Source: Dolomedes plantarius (Eukaryota; Arthropoda; Arachnida; Araneae; Dolomedidae). Taken from it: a stretch of DNA of 64,000 bases. A program made the translations under genes and the position numbers. Below, piece by piece: positions 47,256 through 60,300 of this stretch. Under the pieces are notes generated by a model. It searched no databases and was not told the origin of the DNA. It saw only the letters and a list, made by a program, of their open reading frames with translations. How positions within the stretch are numbered: position 1 is the first letter of the stretch; each line of letters begins with the position of its first letter. The stretch is from contig OU015490.1 of the NCBI GenBank assembly GCA_907164885.2, forward strand, positions 202,714,135-202,778,134, read 5' to 3'.

Positions 47256-47734
47256 ATGGGATGTGTACAGTTGGCATGATATAAAACCCCTGATATATCT
47301 AGAGACTACTCTGACAGGTACATAATCATCCTGTCCGTTCATCTACACCCATTCATGTTCATTGTGCATCCTGATGGACTTGGACAATTCCAGCAGGACA
47401 ATGCGACACTCCCACGTTTTGAGTTGTTACCAAGTGGCTCCAGGATCACTCTTCTGACTCAAGACACTTCCATTATCCACCTAAATCCCCAGACATTAAC
47501 ATTATTGAGCATATCTGGGATTCCTTGCAATGTGCTGTTTGAAGATCTCCACCTCCTCATACTCCTATGGATTTGTGGACTGCCCTGCAGGATTCATGGT
47601 GTGTAATGCCTCCAGAATACTTTCAGACATTAGTTGAGTCCATGCCTTGTTGTGTTCCAGCACTTCTGTGTGCTCATGGGGGCCCTACTCGATATTAGGC
47701 AGGAGTACCAGTTTTTATTTTTGGCTCTTCAGTG
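47236..47734 (+). pseudogene. Tc1-family transposase C-terminal fragment with right terminal repeat
   Basis: Plus-strand traces: LGQFQQDNA (second catalytic Asp, about 47385-47405), SPDINIIEHIWDSL with the third catalytic Glu (about 47490-47530), then LWTALQDSW and FQTLVESMP, the standard Tc1 tail. The right end reads TTTTTGGCTCTTCAGTG and abuts TA at 47735-47736. Reversed, it begins CACTGAAGAGCCAAAAA, a common Tc1-like terminal repeat. The left half of the element is missing, and the stop and frame changes make it dead. Confidence 0.75.
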
Positions 47735-48032
47735 TATAACTGCAGAACTCTTGCAACTAGTATAATGACACCCGTACTGGAGAAATCTTGCAAGCAGTAA
47801 ACTGACATAATTATGACATTACTTTTTTATTTCAGCTGTAGATAACTTCTGATCTGTGATCTTATGATCTTCCATGCTAAAGTGATTTTGTTGGCTGTAG
47901 TTATCATATTATGAATTTAAGGAAAAATTTTCTTAATACAAGAATGTCAAGTATGCAGTCACTTTATAGATTTGGGTGAATATCCTTTAATAGATTTAGG
48001 ATTATTTTTAGAAAGCAATCTATTGAAGTATG

Positions 48033-48080
<48 letters not shown>
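48033..48080. repeat. (TA)n microsatellite
   Basis: About 48 bp of alternating A and T immediately before the solo-LTR-like segment. Confidence 0.85.
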
Positions 48081-48084
<4 letters not shown>

Positions 48085-48355
48085 ATAATATTACTAACTA
48101 CCTATAATCGCCCATTCTGTACTTCATCTCTGTCCTGGTAACCCGTCCTTCTTGTCTTGGCGTAAACGCTTCACCTTCCCATATACTAACTTCCTCTGCC
48201 AATTCTGGCAACCTCTCTGACCTAATTCTATTTTGGCGCTCTTTGTGGGAGACGCTGGACTGGCTCGAAGCGAGTAAGATGTGTTGCTTTACTGTTTAAT
48301 AAATTAGTTTGTTCCTGAAGCTGATTTTATTATTTTCTGGACACGATATATGCTA
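48081..48355 (+). repeat. putative solo LTR, about 275 bp
   Basis: Starts TGTGATAATATT and ends ATATATGCTACA (TG...CA). It is GC-richer than the flanks, with a TTTAATAAATTAG polyadenylation-type signal in the right third, as in LTRs of Ty3/gypsy or BEL elements. No internal region or second copy is present, and no clean target duplication was found. Confidence 0.45.
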
Positions 48356-48381
48356 CAATTTCATGAGATGTCCATCCGGAC

Positions 48382-48388
<7 letters not shown>

Positions 48389-48421
<33 letters not shown>

Positions 48422-48435
48422 CATACATACATACA

Positions 48436-48472
<37 letters not shown>
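48389..48472. repeat. (TA)n/(CATA)n compound microsatellite
   Basis: TA repeats surround CATACATACATA and GTGTGTGTATA. Long Ile-Tyr frames over this tract on either strand are not genes. Confidence 0.85.
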
Positions 48473-48475
<3 letters not shown>

Positions 48476-48645
48476 ACATGAATCTTTAAACTCCCAAGGA
48501 GTGCATTATCTCTTTTTGTGAGATTATAATCAACGTTTAAGTAAACTATAAAAATTCTAGGTGTAATAAAGTGTTTTCTGCTATAATGGAGATAAGGTAT
48601 CATGTTTTTGCCTCTTCCCATAACTATTATATACGTGTACATTAA

Positions 48646-51310
48646 CACTAGAACCGCGGGACATTCGATATACCTAGAACCGCGGAGCGGGTCATTTTGA
48701 CCCTAGATTGTAAACTTATAAAATATGCACAAGCGCTTAATTTATTTAACTAAAACATTTTATTTTTTAAATAATAATCAATATTTCTCAGAATTTACAT
48801 TAAATAATTTATATAAATCAAGAGAAATTAACTTAATTTTTACAAAATCGCATTATTTAAAATTTTATGTCCTTGAGTAATAATAACATGTCTTAACAAA
48901 ATATAACATAAATTTCCTAATTTCAATGGAAAAACAGAGTATCTCTTTTCAATATGTTTAGAAATAATTTAAAAAAATTAAAAATAAAAATTTTTTTTCT
49001 GTTACTAAAAATTACAGATTTTAAAATCCAATTTACTGTATGCATTTTGTACAAAACTGAGTTTGGTACATTTTCCACAGATGGGTGCTTTACATTTTGA
49101 ACAGATAGCTAGAGTTTTATTTTCACATTTCGAAATATGGCATCAGACTCGTTTACGCTTAATTTGTGGTTGTCCGTCGTTTTCATTGGTTGCTTCACAT
49201 GCTCTTTTTGCCGCATTTTTATGTCGGAAGAGAACAAACTTTTCTCGCAATTCTCCAACCAAGTCTTGAATGAATTTCCGTCTACTAATAGATTTTCCAG
49301 TTACAGCTTTATATAAAACCCAGGCATTGATTGTAACAGGTCCAAAATATTACAAAAAAACCTGCACCGGCTACCTACATGAAGCAGACTTGACTGTATA
49401 TTTCCTTGCCATTTGTTCAATCACTTCTACACCGTATTTAGTTGCGTTGTAGAAAGCGATTGTATCAGGTAGTTTTTTTGGGGGGTTATCTGCAATTTCT
49501 ACGTTTGGATGGAGACTACTTAGAAACAAACCATTTTTATCTTTTTTACCTCGATAAACAGTTAGACTCATGTCTTTATGGGTTAGTACCGTAGTCGAAT
49601 ACAATGTGGATTTTAACATTTTTACAGAGACTAGTATTTCTCTTCTTGAGCGTTTTACAGTTCCTACAAAGCTGGTGTTTTTGGATTTCAATGTGTCTGC
49701 AAGCTTCAGTGTTGTGTAAAAGTTATTCGTAGTGACATTTCTACCTTTGTTCTCATATGGACTTATTAGTCGCAGCAATACGTGTTCAGATATAGAAACA
49801 TTGGATGGGCTTTGGTTATATTTTCTAAGATACGGGAATCCATTTATCAGATATTTTGATTCAACATCTGCAGCCAACCAGAACTTGATTCCACACTTAT
49901 CTGGTTTGTTTGGCATGTATTGGATAAACCTACACCTAGCTTTTGTGGGAAATAACTGTTCATCTGCAGTTGTATTAAGACCTGGTGTATAGTTAGTCTT
50001 GCAATTTTCCATGAAACCATTCCAGATATCCGAAATAAAGGCGAATTTGTCTGTCTCTAGACGCTTTGATCTTGTTGATTTTATGTCGAAGAGTAAAAAT
50101 CCCATTATTTCTTGAAATTGGTGTCTTGACATTGTATTTTGGAAAAATGGTGGTCCTCAGTCCTTTGACCACAAGCTATTCAGTTCAAGTCATTTTGCAC
50201 AATATATACCATGTGCATATAAAATTTATATTAAAGCATCTATTTCTTCTAATGTTATATTCTATTCTTCTTCATGAATCTGCCGGTGAGCTTCATCTTC
50301 AGTGCATTTCTTTATGTGTTTCAATATCCATTCATCTATAAAAAGTCTCCAAGCACTTGAAGGACTGTTGACGATAACATTTCGTTTAGCATGTGGTGTT
50401 GGGTCCCCCAACTTCTTTCAAAATATTACACTTTGATTTTCTTACTCTATCGTTTGTTCCTAATTGAGCGACATTCCAAATTATCCCATCTTTGTCATCT
50501 TCATAATTTCTAACTTTGAATGTTATTGTCGATTTGTTTTTTGAATTTCTTTGCGTGTGTGTATCTTTTCTTGGAATGTTCGATTTTATATTTTCTCAAA
50601 TAAATTATCATCAGTATTGCGATAAGAAGGACCAGCGATTGTTAGAGCATTGCCAGAGCATTGCCATCATCTTCACTTTCATTTTCTTCATCCGAATCCA
50701 AATTTTCTTCATTAGCAGGCAGGTATTCATCCTCACTACTCGAAATCGAATTTTGAGAAACCTTTTTTCGAACCTTCTGAATCGTTTTCAGATAATTGTT
50801 TAAATATTCTAACGCTTCCTCAACAGCAAGATTACGGCGTTGTGACATAGTTTTAATACATATACTAATTTCAGAATAAAAGCAACTTCAAAAAGTCTAA
50901 ATATTCGCAGTAATTTTTTACTGCATTCGAACGTAGTTCGTGCTTCAAACCAAATATAATGACCTTGAATGAAAATCCTTCACTATTCCCCCTTCTGATA
51001 CAGTCCATTTAAGGAATTCTAGGGTGGAGTAGAAGTATTTTACATTTACAGTTCGAGAAAATGCACCTGTTTTTCGTTATTTGTGCATTAACATTTCTTA
51101 CGGGTCAAATTGTCCCGCTCCGTGGTTCTAGGTATAAGTCTTAATAATCGGAAAATTATTTATGTTACGAATTTTTAAATTTGGTAAATTGTTGTTCACC
51201 TTAAAATATTAAAAGTCATAAAAGGAATTTTTTTTTCAATCGATACTTTTCGCATGGTGATAAATTAAACATCGTTTTGGGTTAAATTGACCCGCTCCGC
51301 AGTTCTAGTG
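48646..51310 (-). mobile_element. piggyBac-like transposon, 2665 bp, TTAA-flanked
   Basis: Exact TTAA duplications lie at 48642-48645 and 51311-51314. The ends are CACTAGAACCGCGG (left) and CACTAGAACTGCGG (right, reversed). A second, subterminal module (CCTAGAACC(G/A)CGGAGCGGG followed by (T)CA(T/A)TTTGACCC) occurs near both ends at about 48692 and, reversed, at about 51098-51132. A transposase remnant fills the interior on the minus strand. The right end is only 40 bp upstream of the UBXN4 ATG-exon splice acceptor. Confidence 0.92.
49005..50848 (-). pseudogene. piggyBac transposase, broken
   Basis: The minus-strand frame starts at about 50848 with an acidic N-terminus (SSSEDEYLPANEENLDSDEE). 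After frameshifted stretches (DGIIWNVAQLGTNDRVRKSK, about 50450-50500) the catalytic domain is open from 50132 to 49371. Catalytic positions: first Asp kept in TTADEQLFPTKAR; second, normally VTxDNF, is Asn (VTTNNFYT); third region KYGVEVIEQM has Glu where Asp is usual. The C-terminal part follows after a frameshift (AWVLYKAVTGK) and ends with a cysteine-rich domain (C-X5-C ... CSKC ... CGKC), stopping at 49005-49007. Loss of catalytic Asp plus frameshifts means it cannot cut DNA. Confidence 0.85.
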
Positions 51311-51358
51311 TTAACAAAATTTTGAAATTATACTTTTTTTTTATTTTTAGTTATCAAA

Positions 51359-54263
51359 ATGGAATGGTTTAATGGTTCTGTTCCTGACGCAGTAGCTGAG
51401 GCTAAAAGAAATAATAAATTATTTCTAGTATACATAGAAGGTTAGTATTTCTATCCACAATCTTTCTTTTTAACAGAATATATTGCTTTTGCCTTTTTTA
51501 TTATGCCGAATCTTATTAGATTTATTAAAAAACATTATTTTGGAGAAATAATTTTTTATTTGGTGATTTAAAAAAAAATTTTAGTGAAGAAAAATCAGGT
51601 TCAGAGATATTTTAATAGATTATGTAGAGTTAGGAACATTAATTCAGTAAAAAAAAAATCTCTCTTTTTGTTTAAAGCTTAATAATTTACATCATTATCT
51701 TGAAATATATTCATTTATTAACTAATAAATAACAAAACTGGTAATACTCTTAGTTGGATTCTTCCTTCAATATTTTGTTAAAGTGTGCTGAGACTAATTC
51801 ACATGTGTGATAAAATACTTTCTTCCCTAGTAGCCTTTCATAGAATGATTTTTAACAACTTTATTATTGACTAGAACTCATTTACTCTGTTTATCATACT
51901 TCAAGTTGGTAATTTTGCCCTTAACTATCTCCTGCTTATTAATCCTAGATTGTTAGGATCGATAAAAAAAAAATTGTATTCATCAAATGTTATAATTATT
52001 TAGATTTGTCTATAGTAAATAGTGTATGTATTAAGTATGAAATATTGGGGTTTTACTTTATTCTTATAATTTTATGTTTATGAAAAAAAAATTATGGAAT
52101 ATAAGGGTAATAAATTAAAATCCTAGTGTTTAAAAGGTTAATTTCGATCATATTTTGTTTACAATCTGTTGATGCAGTAATATCTCTCAGATATTATGTT
52201 TTTAGAAACACTGCTTTTAAATTTGCTTCTGTATTGCTTAGTGATAACACATAGGTCTTTGAAAGTTTAGTGAATGTTTACACTTATCTCAGGTGTACGG
52301 GTCTGTGACTCCTTGTCATTCATTTGTACTTAAATTTTTGGCTTATATTCAAGTGTAAATTAATACCTATAGTTTTACTCCACATAAAAGTGAGTTTATC
52401 TTAATATCTTTTACTCATTCAACTCAATGTTTTGTAATAGTAAAAAAAAGTAAAATAAAATAAAATTCACCATGCAATATAGTCCTAATTTCTCTCTTTG
52501 GCTTGGGAAGCTGTAATAATATATATTTTTCTAAATATCTTATCTGTTGTAGTATAGCAAATAAAAGAGATTCTTTGTTGATTAGTTAAATGAGAAAATC
52601 TGATTTGTTGCCCCCAAATGCTAAAATAGTTATGTACACTTTCATAACAGTTATCACTGTTAGAAACATCTTGTTGTAATACGCATATAAGCTGAAGCAA
52701 ATATTTTCTATTTTTGTGTCAAAATATAAATTATACTTAAAAGTTCTACAACTGTTCTTTTTGATTTAAATACATTTTAGGTTCTGATGATATGTCAAAA
52801 GATATGAATAATACTTACAATGATGCAGTAGTTGCTCAGAAGCTATCTGCTAAGAATATTGTTGCAATTAAACTGACAGCAAACAGGTATTTATGGAATA
52901 GGGTTTTTGGGTTTACTTCTATATCTTTGTATAGTAAAGCTATCTGTGGTACCTAATCAGTTTTTTAAAGTAGTAAGTAGTTGTTTAATGGTATGACAAA
53001 TTTCTAGGTATAATTAAATCTTAATTCAGTAAGTATAATTAGATCTCCTGCATTATAATAAATCAAAATTACTTCCTAATATTTAGACTTAAACGTGTTA
53101 TTATTTTCATCATTTAAATAGAAGTTTTTTTAATTACAGAACATGTTTTTTATATTGAAATCATTTCATTATTTAGCAATTTCTCTTATTTTTATTGTCA
53201 GAAAATATGATTATTATAGTGTAATAAGTGTGATTTGGATTGTGAATTGTATTTAATAAAGGTAATTGTATAAAGTATCTTTCATTTATAACTTAAGCTC
53301 TGTTATTGCTCTATACTTAAAATAAAAAAATAAAAAAAACTATGTTGTGTAACAAAAGAAATGATTTGTAGCCCTGCTTAATTTATAATTTCAAACCTTG
53401 GGAAGTTATGGAATATGCCAATTTTTCTGTTGTGTTATTTGTTTTTGTGTCTTAAATAAAATGTATTTTTAATTTGAAATAAATATATTTCTATAAATAA
53501 ATGTATATAAAATAATCTGAATAAGTTATTCCTTCTTTGTATCAAAGGTGGAATAACTTAGTTCCATATCGGTAAAACACTGTTTTATAAGTGTTTTATT
53601 TATCTGGAAACTTTTCCCTTCTGTTTTGTCGGCAACATGCAATTATTGATAAATTATCCTTTAATATAACATAGTCATCCCAAAAAGAAGTGGCTTTATT
53701 TTAATAAAAATCTTACACACACACACACATATATATATATATACATACTGGTGTTAAATATAAAGCTTCTGAATATTGGAGAGCAGTATATTATTGCTAA
53801 CATTAATATGTGTTATAGTATTGCCCCAATTAATATCCAAATGAACAAAATAAAAAATTAAGATTTACATAAATACATTATTTTCTTAAATGCATAAAAT
53901 CAGTATTCTTTCATTGTATGTTATCATAAATTAAATTCTATGTTCAGGTATGAGACCTATCTAAAACTTAATTCTGGTAACTATCTGAACACAATGAATT
54001 TAAATCCTGTAATTCAGCTAGTTTAAATTTTCAACAATTTTTCTGTATTATATATGATTTTCTTTTCTTTTTAGTGTACCTTATGTCCAATTTTGTGCCA
54101 TATGTATCCTTTTCTTTTTATGGTAATTTCATTTTTATTTTAATTTATAACTATGATAAACAAATGGTAGACTATTTAAATGGTCTTGCTTATTATATAT
54201 ATGTGTGTATATGTCTGTATTTACACACACACACACACATATATATTTACACACACACACACA

Positions 54264-54336
<73 letters not shown>

Positions 54337-57300
54337 AATAGGATGAAAGAGAAAACCAGTAATAGCTCTAAAGCTACTTGCAGCCAGGAACAAACAACAT
54401 GAAAAGAAAAGTATGATTTACTGTGTGTATGGTTGTGCATGTTTATTTTTTCATTTAAGAATTCAGAGTAATATGAGGTGTTTATGTTAGTTATTAAATA
54501 TTATACTTGTACTTAAAAAAAATACTGTATTTTAAATTTAAAAGTAAATCTTCCTTCCTCAATATTTGCTTGTGTGAAGAAATACTTTTGACATGGAGAA
54601 GAGAGAGAGAGAAATTTCAAGTTTAATTCTGACTGTAGTTAAAATTCTTATCCTAATTTTATTTAATTTTGACATACTTAGAAACCTTTTTTTAAAAAAT
54701 TTATTTATTTGAAGTGTTTTGTTCTTGTAAATCAAATTGTGTTTAAATAAATGTCATTTTAAAAAGGAAGTCTGCTTGTCCAACATGTAAAATTTTGTCA
54801 TAAGAATGATATTTGTATATGTAATAACTTTTCTATGACACTTCTCCAGTTTTTCTTAACTAAATGTAGATCCTGTACTAATTATACCATCCTCATATTT
54901 CATTGGTGTGAATGGTAATCCAATTGAGATTATTACTGGAAGTTTGGTTCCTACTGAGTTTGCTGCAAAAATTGACAAAATAATAGAAGTAAGTTGATTT
55001 TATATACAATCCTTGAACAAAAGATAGTTTGTCTTATGTGCAATAAAAAACAAAAACAAAAAAATGGATGAATGCTTTTAGAGTTAATTTAAGATTATAC
55101 TAATTATGTTCTAAGGTAAACTGAGGATTTCATACAATTACACTATGTTTTCAGTTATGTATTTAAAATAAATCCTAATATTACTCAGCTTGCTACTGAA
55201 TGATTAGCTTCCAAGCAATATCAAATTGATATTTTGAGTGAGCAAAAAGTTCTGGGCTGTGAGAACAGATGTTTTTTTGTTTATATATGAGATGAATAAT
55301 TTAAGAAATTTTGCTGAAAACATCTGTGTATCTTCTGTTTCACACTATGTATAATCTAATATGGTTAGCAGTTATGACATGTATACCATATCTTTCATTT
55401 TTCAAGAATCATCATCTGTGGCTATAACAAGTAACATTTTTAGCTTCAAGTTTTATGATATTACTATTGTTTTAAAAATGAAGACTATATTTATAGCTAT
55501 TTTGACTTATAAGAAGTGCAGTTTTCAGTGTAAACTCTAAATTATTTCAAAAAATTAATTACATATTCTTCAAAATATGTTGATTGATTAGAATAAAATG
55601 TGGTATAAATGAAAATTCACATGTATCATACTCAAGATTGTGGCATTTTAAGGCAGTTCTTAGAGACCCTAACTTAAAATTGTGTACCTGTATGTATTTA
55701 AATTACATCATCTTTCATTTTCCTATATCTGAGAGAATCTTGACACCATATACAAACTTTAAAATAGGTATTTTTAAGGGTCTTGGATGTCTAAATTGAT
55801 AGGTTTACCATACTATGACAGATATGTTAAATCAAGAACTCTGTATGATCAAAGCAAATTTAATAAAATGGAATATTTTATAATGTTCAAACAGAAATAT
55901 GTAACTTAAGCTCTCTTCGAGCTGTTGTATTGCTCTGAAAAATTAAAGTTGAAATTTTAAGTGACATCAGTATTTGGTAAAAACTTAGTGACCTTATAAA
56001 TCTATTGTCTAGAAACTGGGCAATAAATTTATTAAATCCATCATGTATTATTAAAATGTATAATTGTAGGAAGTTATGAGAAGAATTTCCTGAATTCTTA
56101 AAAAAAAATAACACTCTTATTTCCACACTTCTGTAAACATTATTCATTCATTACTCATTATCCATTCATGGTGGTTAGAGTAAAAATTGCCATTAATTAG
56201 AATATGTGGATTATTTTAAATTTTTAGTGCATATAGCAGTGTTTGAAAAAAAGTTATTAGTCAACTCTCTCACTTTTATATTTTTTATTCTAATAATTTA
56301 TCTTTTATGCAAGATTCATGAGAAGTTTTCACCAGCTGTTAAAGGAGCTGTATCTTCTCAGCCATCATCATCAAATTATTCTGGGTCTTCTTCAACTAAT
56401 GAAGTGAATTCACCAGATCCCAGTCAACCATCTACATCTCGAGAATCTGAAGTAATATTATCTTTCAATATTGTATTACATGAAATTTTAGTGAAATAGT
56501 TTGTTAATTTTTTTACTGTAATTTTGTTCTCTTTTTTAGCATAGATACATAATATCAATCTAATAACTATTCTGTAAAGTAAAATAATTTGCAAATTGCT
56601 GTTAGTATTCATTGTTAGAATTCACAAAGAAATTATATCTGTGCTAATATGGCCGATGTTAATATGTCATTTTTTCATGTTTTTGGCAAATTAAAGTAAC
56701 TTTAGTTGTGAAATATAAAATCGCTCAGTTAAGTTTTTTCAATCTAAATATTCTGTAGTTAATACTCATATTCAACCTCAAGCATATAACTGGTCTTCCA
56801 TGAAAATTTTATGAATAACTTAGTATTTCATAATTCCATGTATCAGCTTTTGCCACATTAAAGACCCAATTTTATGTGTGACATATCAACTAAAAACTTA
56901 AAATTGAATTTTTCGGACATATCAACATCTGTTATAATGCTACATATATCATTTTTACAAATATAAATAAGAAATCTAAGTGAACATATATTTTGCAGGT
57001 GTTTCAACTTCAGAGTCATTTAAATTTTATTTTAAAAGAAAATAATTTAGATTAATTTAAAACATTTTTTTGTTATGTTTATATATAAATATAATAAATC
57101 TTGCCTCAGTAAGTTTGCTGAGGATCCTCAAAAAATCCTTAATTTTAATTTTTGAAAAAGAGTATGAGTGATATAATTATCTCATATCAAAATGTAGAAC
57201 ATTCATTATGCCTTCTGTTTTCTCTTGCTATGTTAAAAAAATTTGAGCTTCAGTCAATTCAAGTATTTCAATTTTTTCAAGTAAGTACTTATTTAATTGG

Positions 57301-60300
57301 AAGCAAATATTTATATATTTTTAAAAATTTTAAACTTTAATCCCATTTTATTTATTATTATTAGTATCTTATAGTCCCCAGTAGATATTTGTCATACTTA
57401 GAGAATTTTTTTTTTACAGGATGAAGCAAATAAAGTACCTTTAGAAGAGAGATTAGAGAGGTAAACATTTCTTGTAATCTTTATTTCATTATACTAAAGT
57501 ATGACAAATTGTGAGGGGAAAAACATTCCATTTTTGATTAAGTAATTATTTTAAATGATATCTTGTTCAAAAAGAAAAGTAAATTGAAATTATAAATTAA
57601 TAGGGTCTCGATAGAGAAGATCGAAAACCCAATCAAGCAGTATTCTATGTGCAGTGGTGCTGAGCACGGTAATGGCTCAGAAGTTAAAACTTAAGTTTCA
57701 ACATGATTAAAAAAAAATGAAAATAAGTTGAGCCAAACCAAATTTAAGATAAAAAATGAAGTTATTTATTATTTAACTTTAAAGGATTAAAAACATTTAA
57801 AGATACATTAACCGGCTACATCTCCCGGTAAAAAGAAACAATTAAGTAACAAATACGATACAGGACTATACCATGTCAAGTATCAAAAATAAATCTATAC
57901 AAGAGCGATACAAACAGCGATACACCACTGCTGAACTACAATTTCATTCCTTATTATTTATAGTCCAAGGTTAACAAGCTACAGTTACATTTCAAGCAGC
58001 CAATCACAAAACAACAATGAAAATTAGATTATTGACAGAAAATTTGGATATTCTCGATAATTTGCATTTAGTGAATTAAAAATACAATGAGAGTTTAACT
58101 GTGACCGGAAAATGACGTGACAGTCATTTTCTGGTCACGTCATTTTCGAACATGACGTTGTTTACAAAAGCATCGTTCAAAGCTTTCATACAGCGTACTT
58201 ACTGGTAAAAATTAACATCCGAGGATACACGATAAAATTAAAAGGAAATAACAGGTGTTTTATATTTTTAGGGGCTTTTTATTTGTGTTTAGTTGCTGGT
58301 ATATAATTAAAGTTAGGGGTAGCGACCTTTTATAAATAAAATATGCCGATGTATGGCGCTGGCTTCTAACATAAATGAAATATAAGAATTCATATTTCAA
58401 ACAGCTAGTGTCACTGGTTGACATGTTAACAGAAAATTGATAATTCTTGAAAGATAATTTATTTTCTGCTTTTCTAGGCACAAGTTTAAAAGGAATTTAA
58501 AATATTTGGATGAATGAGAGGTTTGAGGTTTTTTTTTTCTGTGAAAAATTTTATTGTATGAGAACAAATTGTATACTTTTATGTTTCAGACTATTTTCAT
58601 GTTTCTCACAATAAAGTTGAGCTGTTTTTTTTTTTTTATTTTATGGACAAATACTTTATTTGTGTTTAACTCTTATTTTATAATGCCTTTTAATTTTCTT
58701 TTCAGTTTCATAAAATTTTATTTTATTATTTTATTAGATAAAATTTTATCTGTCAATAAATTATAAATTTTGAAATAATTTTTTAACAGAGCCAAAGCAT
58801 TATTGGAGGTCAAAAAGCAGATTAAAGATGAAGAGGAGAAAGCGGTAAGGGCATTATTTTCATTTCTTTCATAAAAGTAATAATTTGCTTTTCCCAAAAA
58901 TTTTAAAATCTTGTAACTTTTTTTTCAATAATATTTTTACAAATTTATTGTTGCATTATTATAATGTGTAAAACAAGGAGTTTAAGGAGTTTTTTACTAG
59001 TTGTGTTAATGTGTGCTTAAATATTTTTGTTAAAATTTATTTCAATGTGGAAATTTTGATTTTTAAACTCTCTAATGCTCCCATAATATTTGTAAAGAAA
59101 ATATACTCTGTATTTTACTGAAGGTATTTGTTATTCAATTTATATTCATGTAGATATTTCTAAGTGGTATTTTTTTAAAATGTAAAATTTTTTATATTTT
59201 TTTATTAAAAGTATTTTCCAGTTTTAGTTATTCATTTTATATATGTCTATAAAATCTGCAGAAGGAGAAACAGCTTGAACTTGAAAGAAGGAATGTCGGT
59301 AAAGCATTGCAGAAAGCTCAGCAAGAAAAACAAGATAATGAACTGAAGGAATGGGCTAAAAACAGAGCTAAAGAGAAGGAAGAAGAAAAATTAGCTAGAG
59401 AGAAAGTTCGAGCTCTGATTGCTCAAGACAGGTTGTTTATTTTATAAAAAAAAATTCAGTTACAATTTTTATTGTACTGTATAAAGTACAGTTTTTTTCT
59501 TTATAGGTCAGTTTTTTATCATTATTATTTGTATGACATCTGTTCCACATCTGAATGGTTTTTAAATTGTATAGTTCATTGAATTGAAAATTCATACTAC
59601 TTTTATATTTATCTGGAAAACTGGTAATAGTCACAAGAATTAAAATTGAGTACAGTACAACCTCCCAAATCCGGAATGTTTTAATTAATGGCCAATTTTA
59701 CTTTTCTATTTTACGGATAGTTGTCACTATTAAAATGATCGGTAAAAAAATGCGCTTCCTTTCAAGGAAGTGACAGTATAAATTTTGAAGGCTTTCAAGT
59801 GTCTGGGAAAGAAGCTGAAATAGCAAAATTAGTAGAATGTGCAAATAAAGGCAACATTAACTTGGATAAATTGGACATACAGGAAGTTTTAGACATCGAT
59901 GAAAATGTGCTGATCATCGTTTCTCTGAGTGATTCTGAAGTTATTGATAGTGTAAATAACAAAGGTTATGATGACAGCGATTGTGAAAGTGATTCAGAAT
60001 GTCAATGGAAGACCTGATAAAATCATTAGATAAAATAATATTAGGCTTAGAACAGTGGAGTTTTATCTCGGAACATGAAATTATGGCACTATATAGGATT
60101 CAAGAAAAAATAATTTCTAATAAGCTGAAACTAAAGCAACAGACATTATTAACCCAAATGTTTAAATTATAATGTAATTATATGTTCTGTATTTAGCTTT
60201 ATTTAATAATTAAATCATTTTATATGTTTTTTATAAGTGTTTATTTTTTCTCCTAAAATTTTGTAGTGTTATTTAAAATCTCACAAATCTGGAATTGCCG

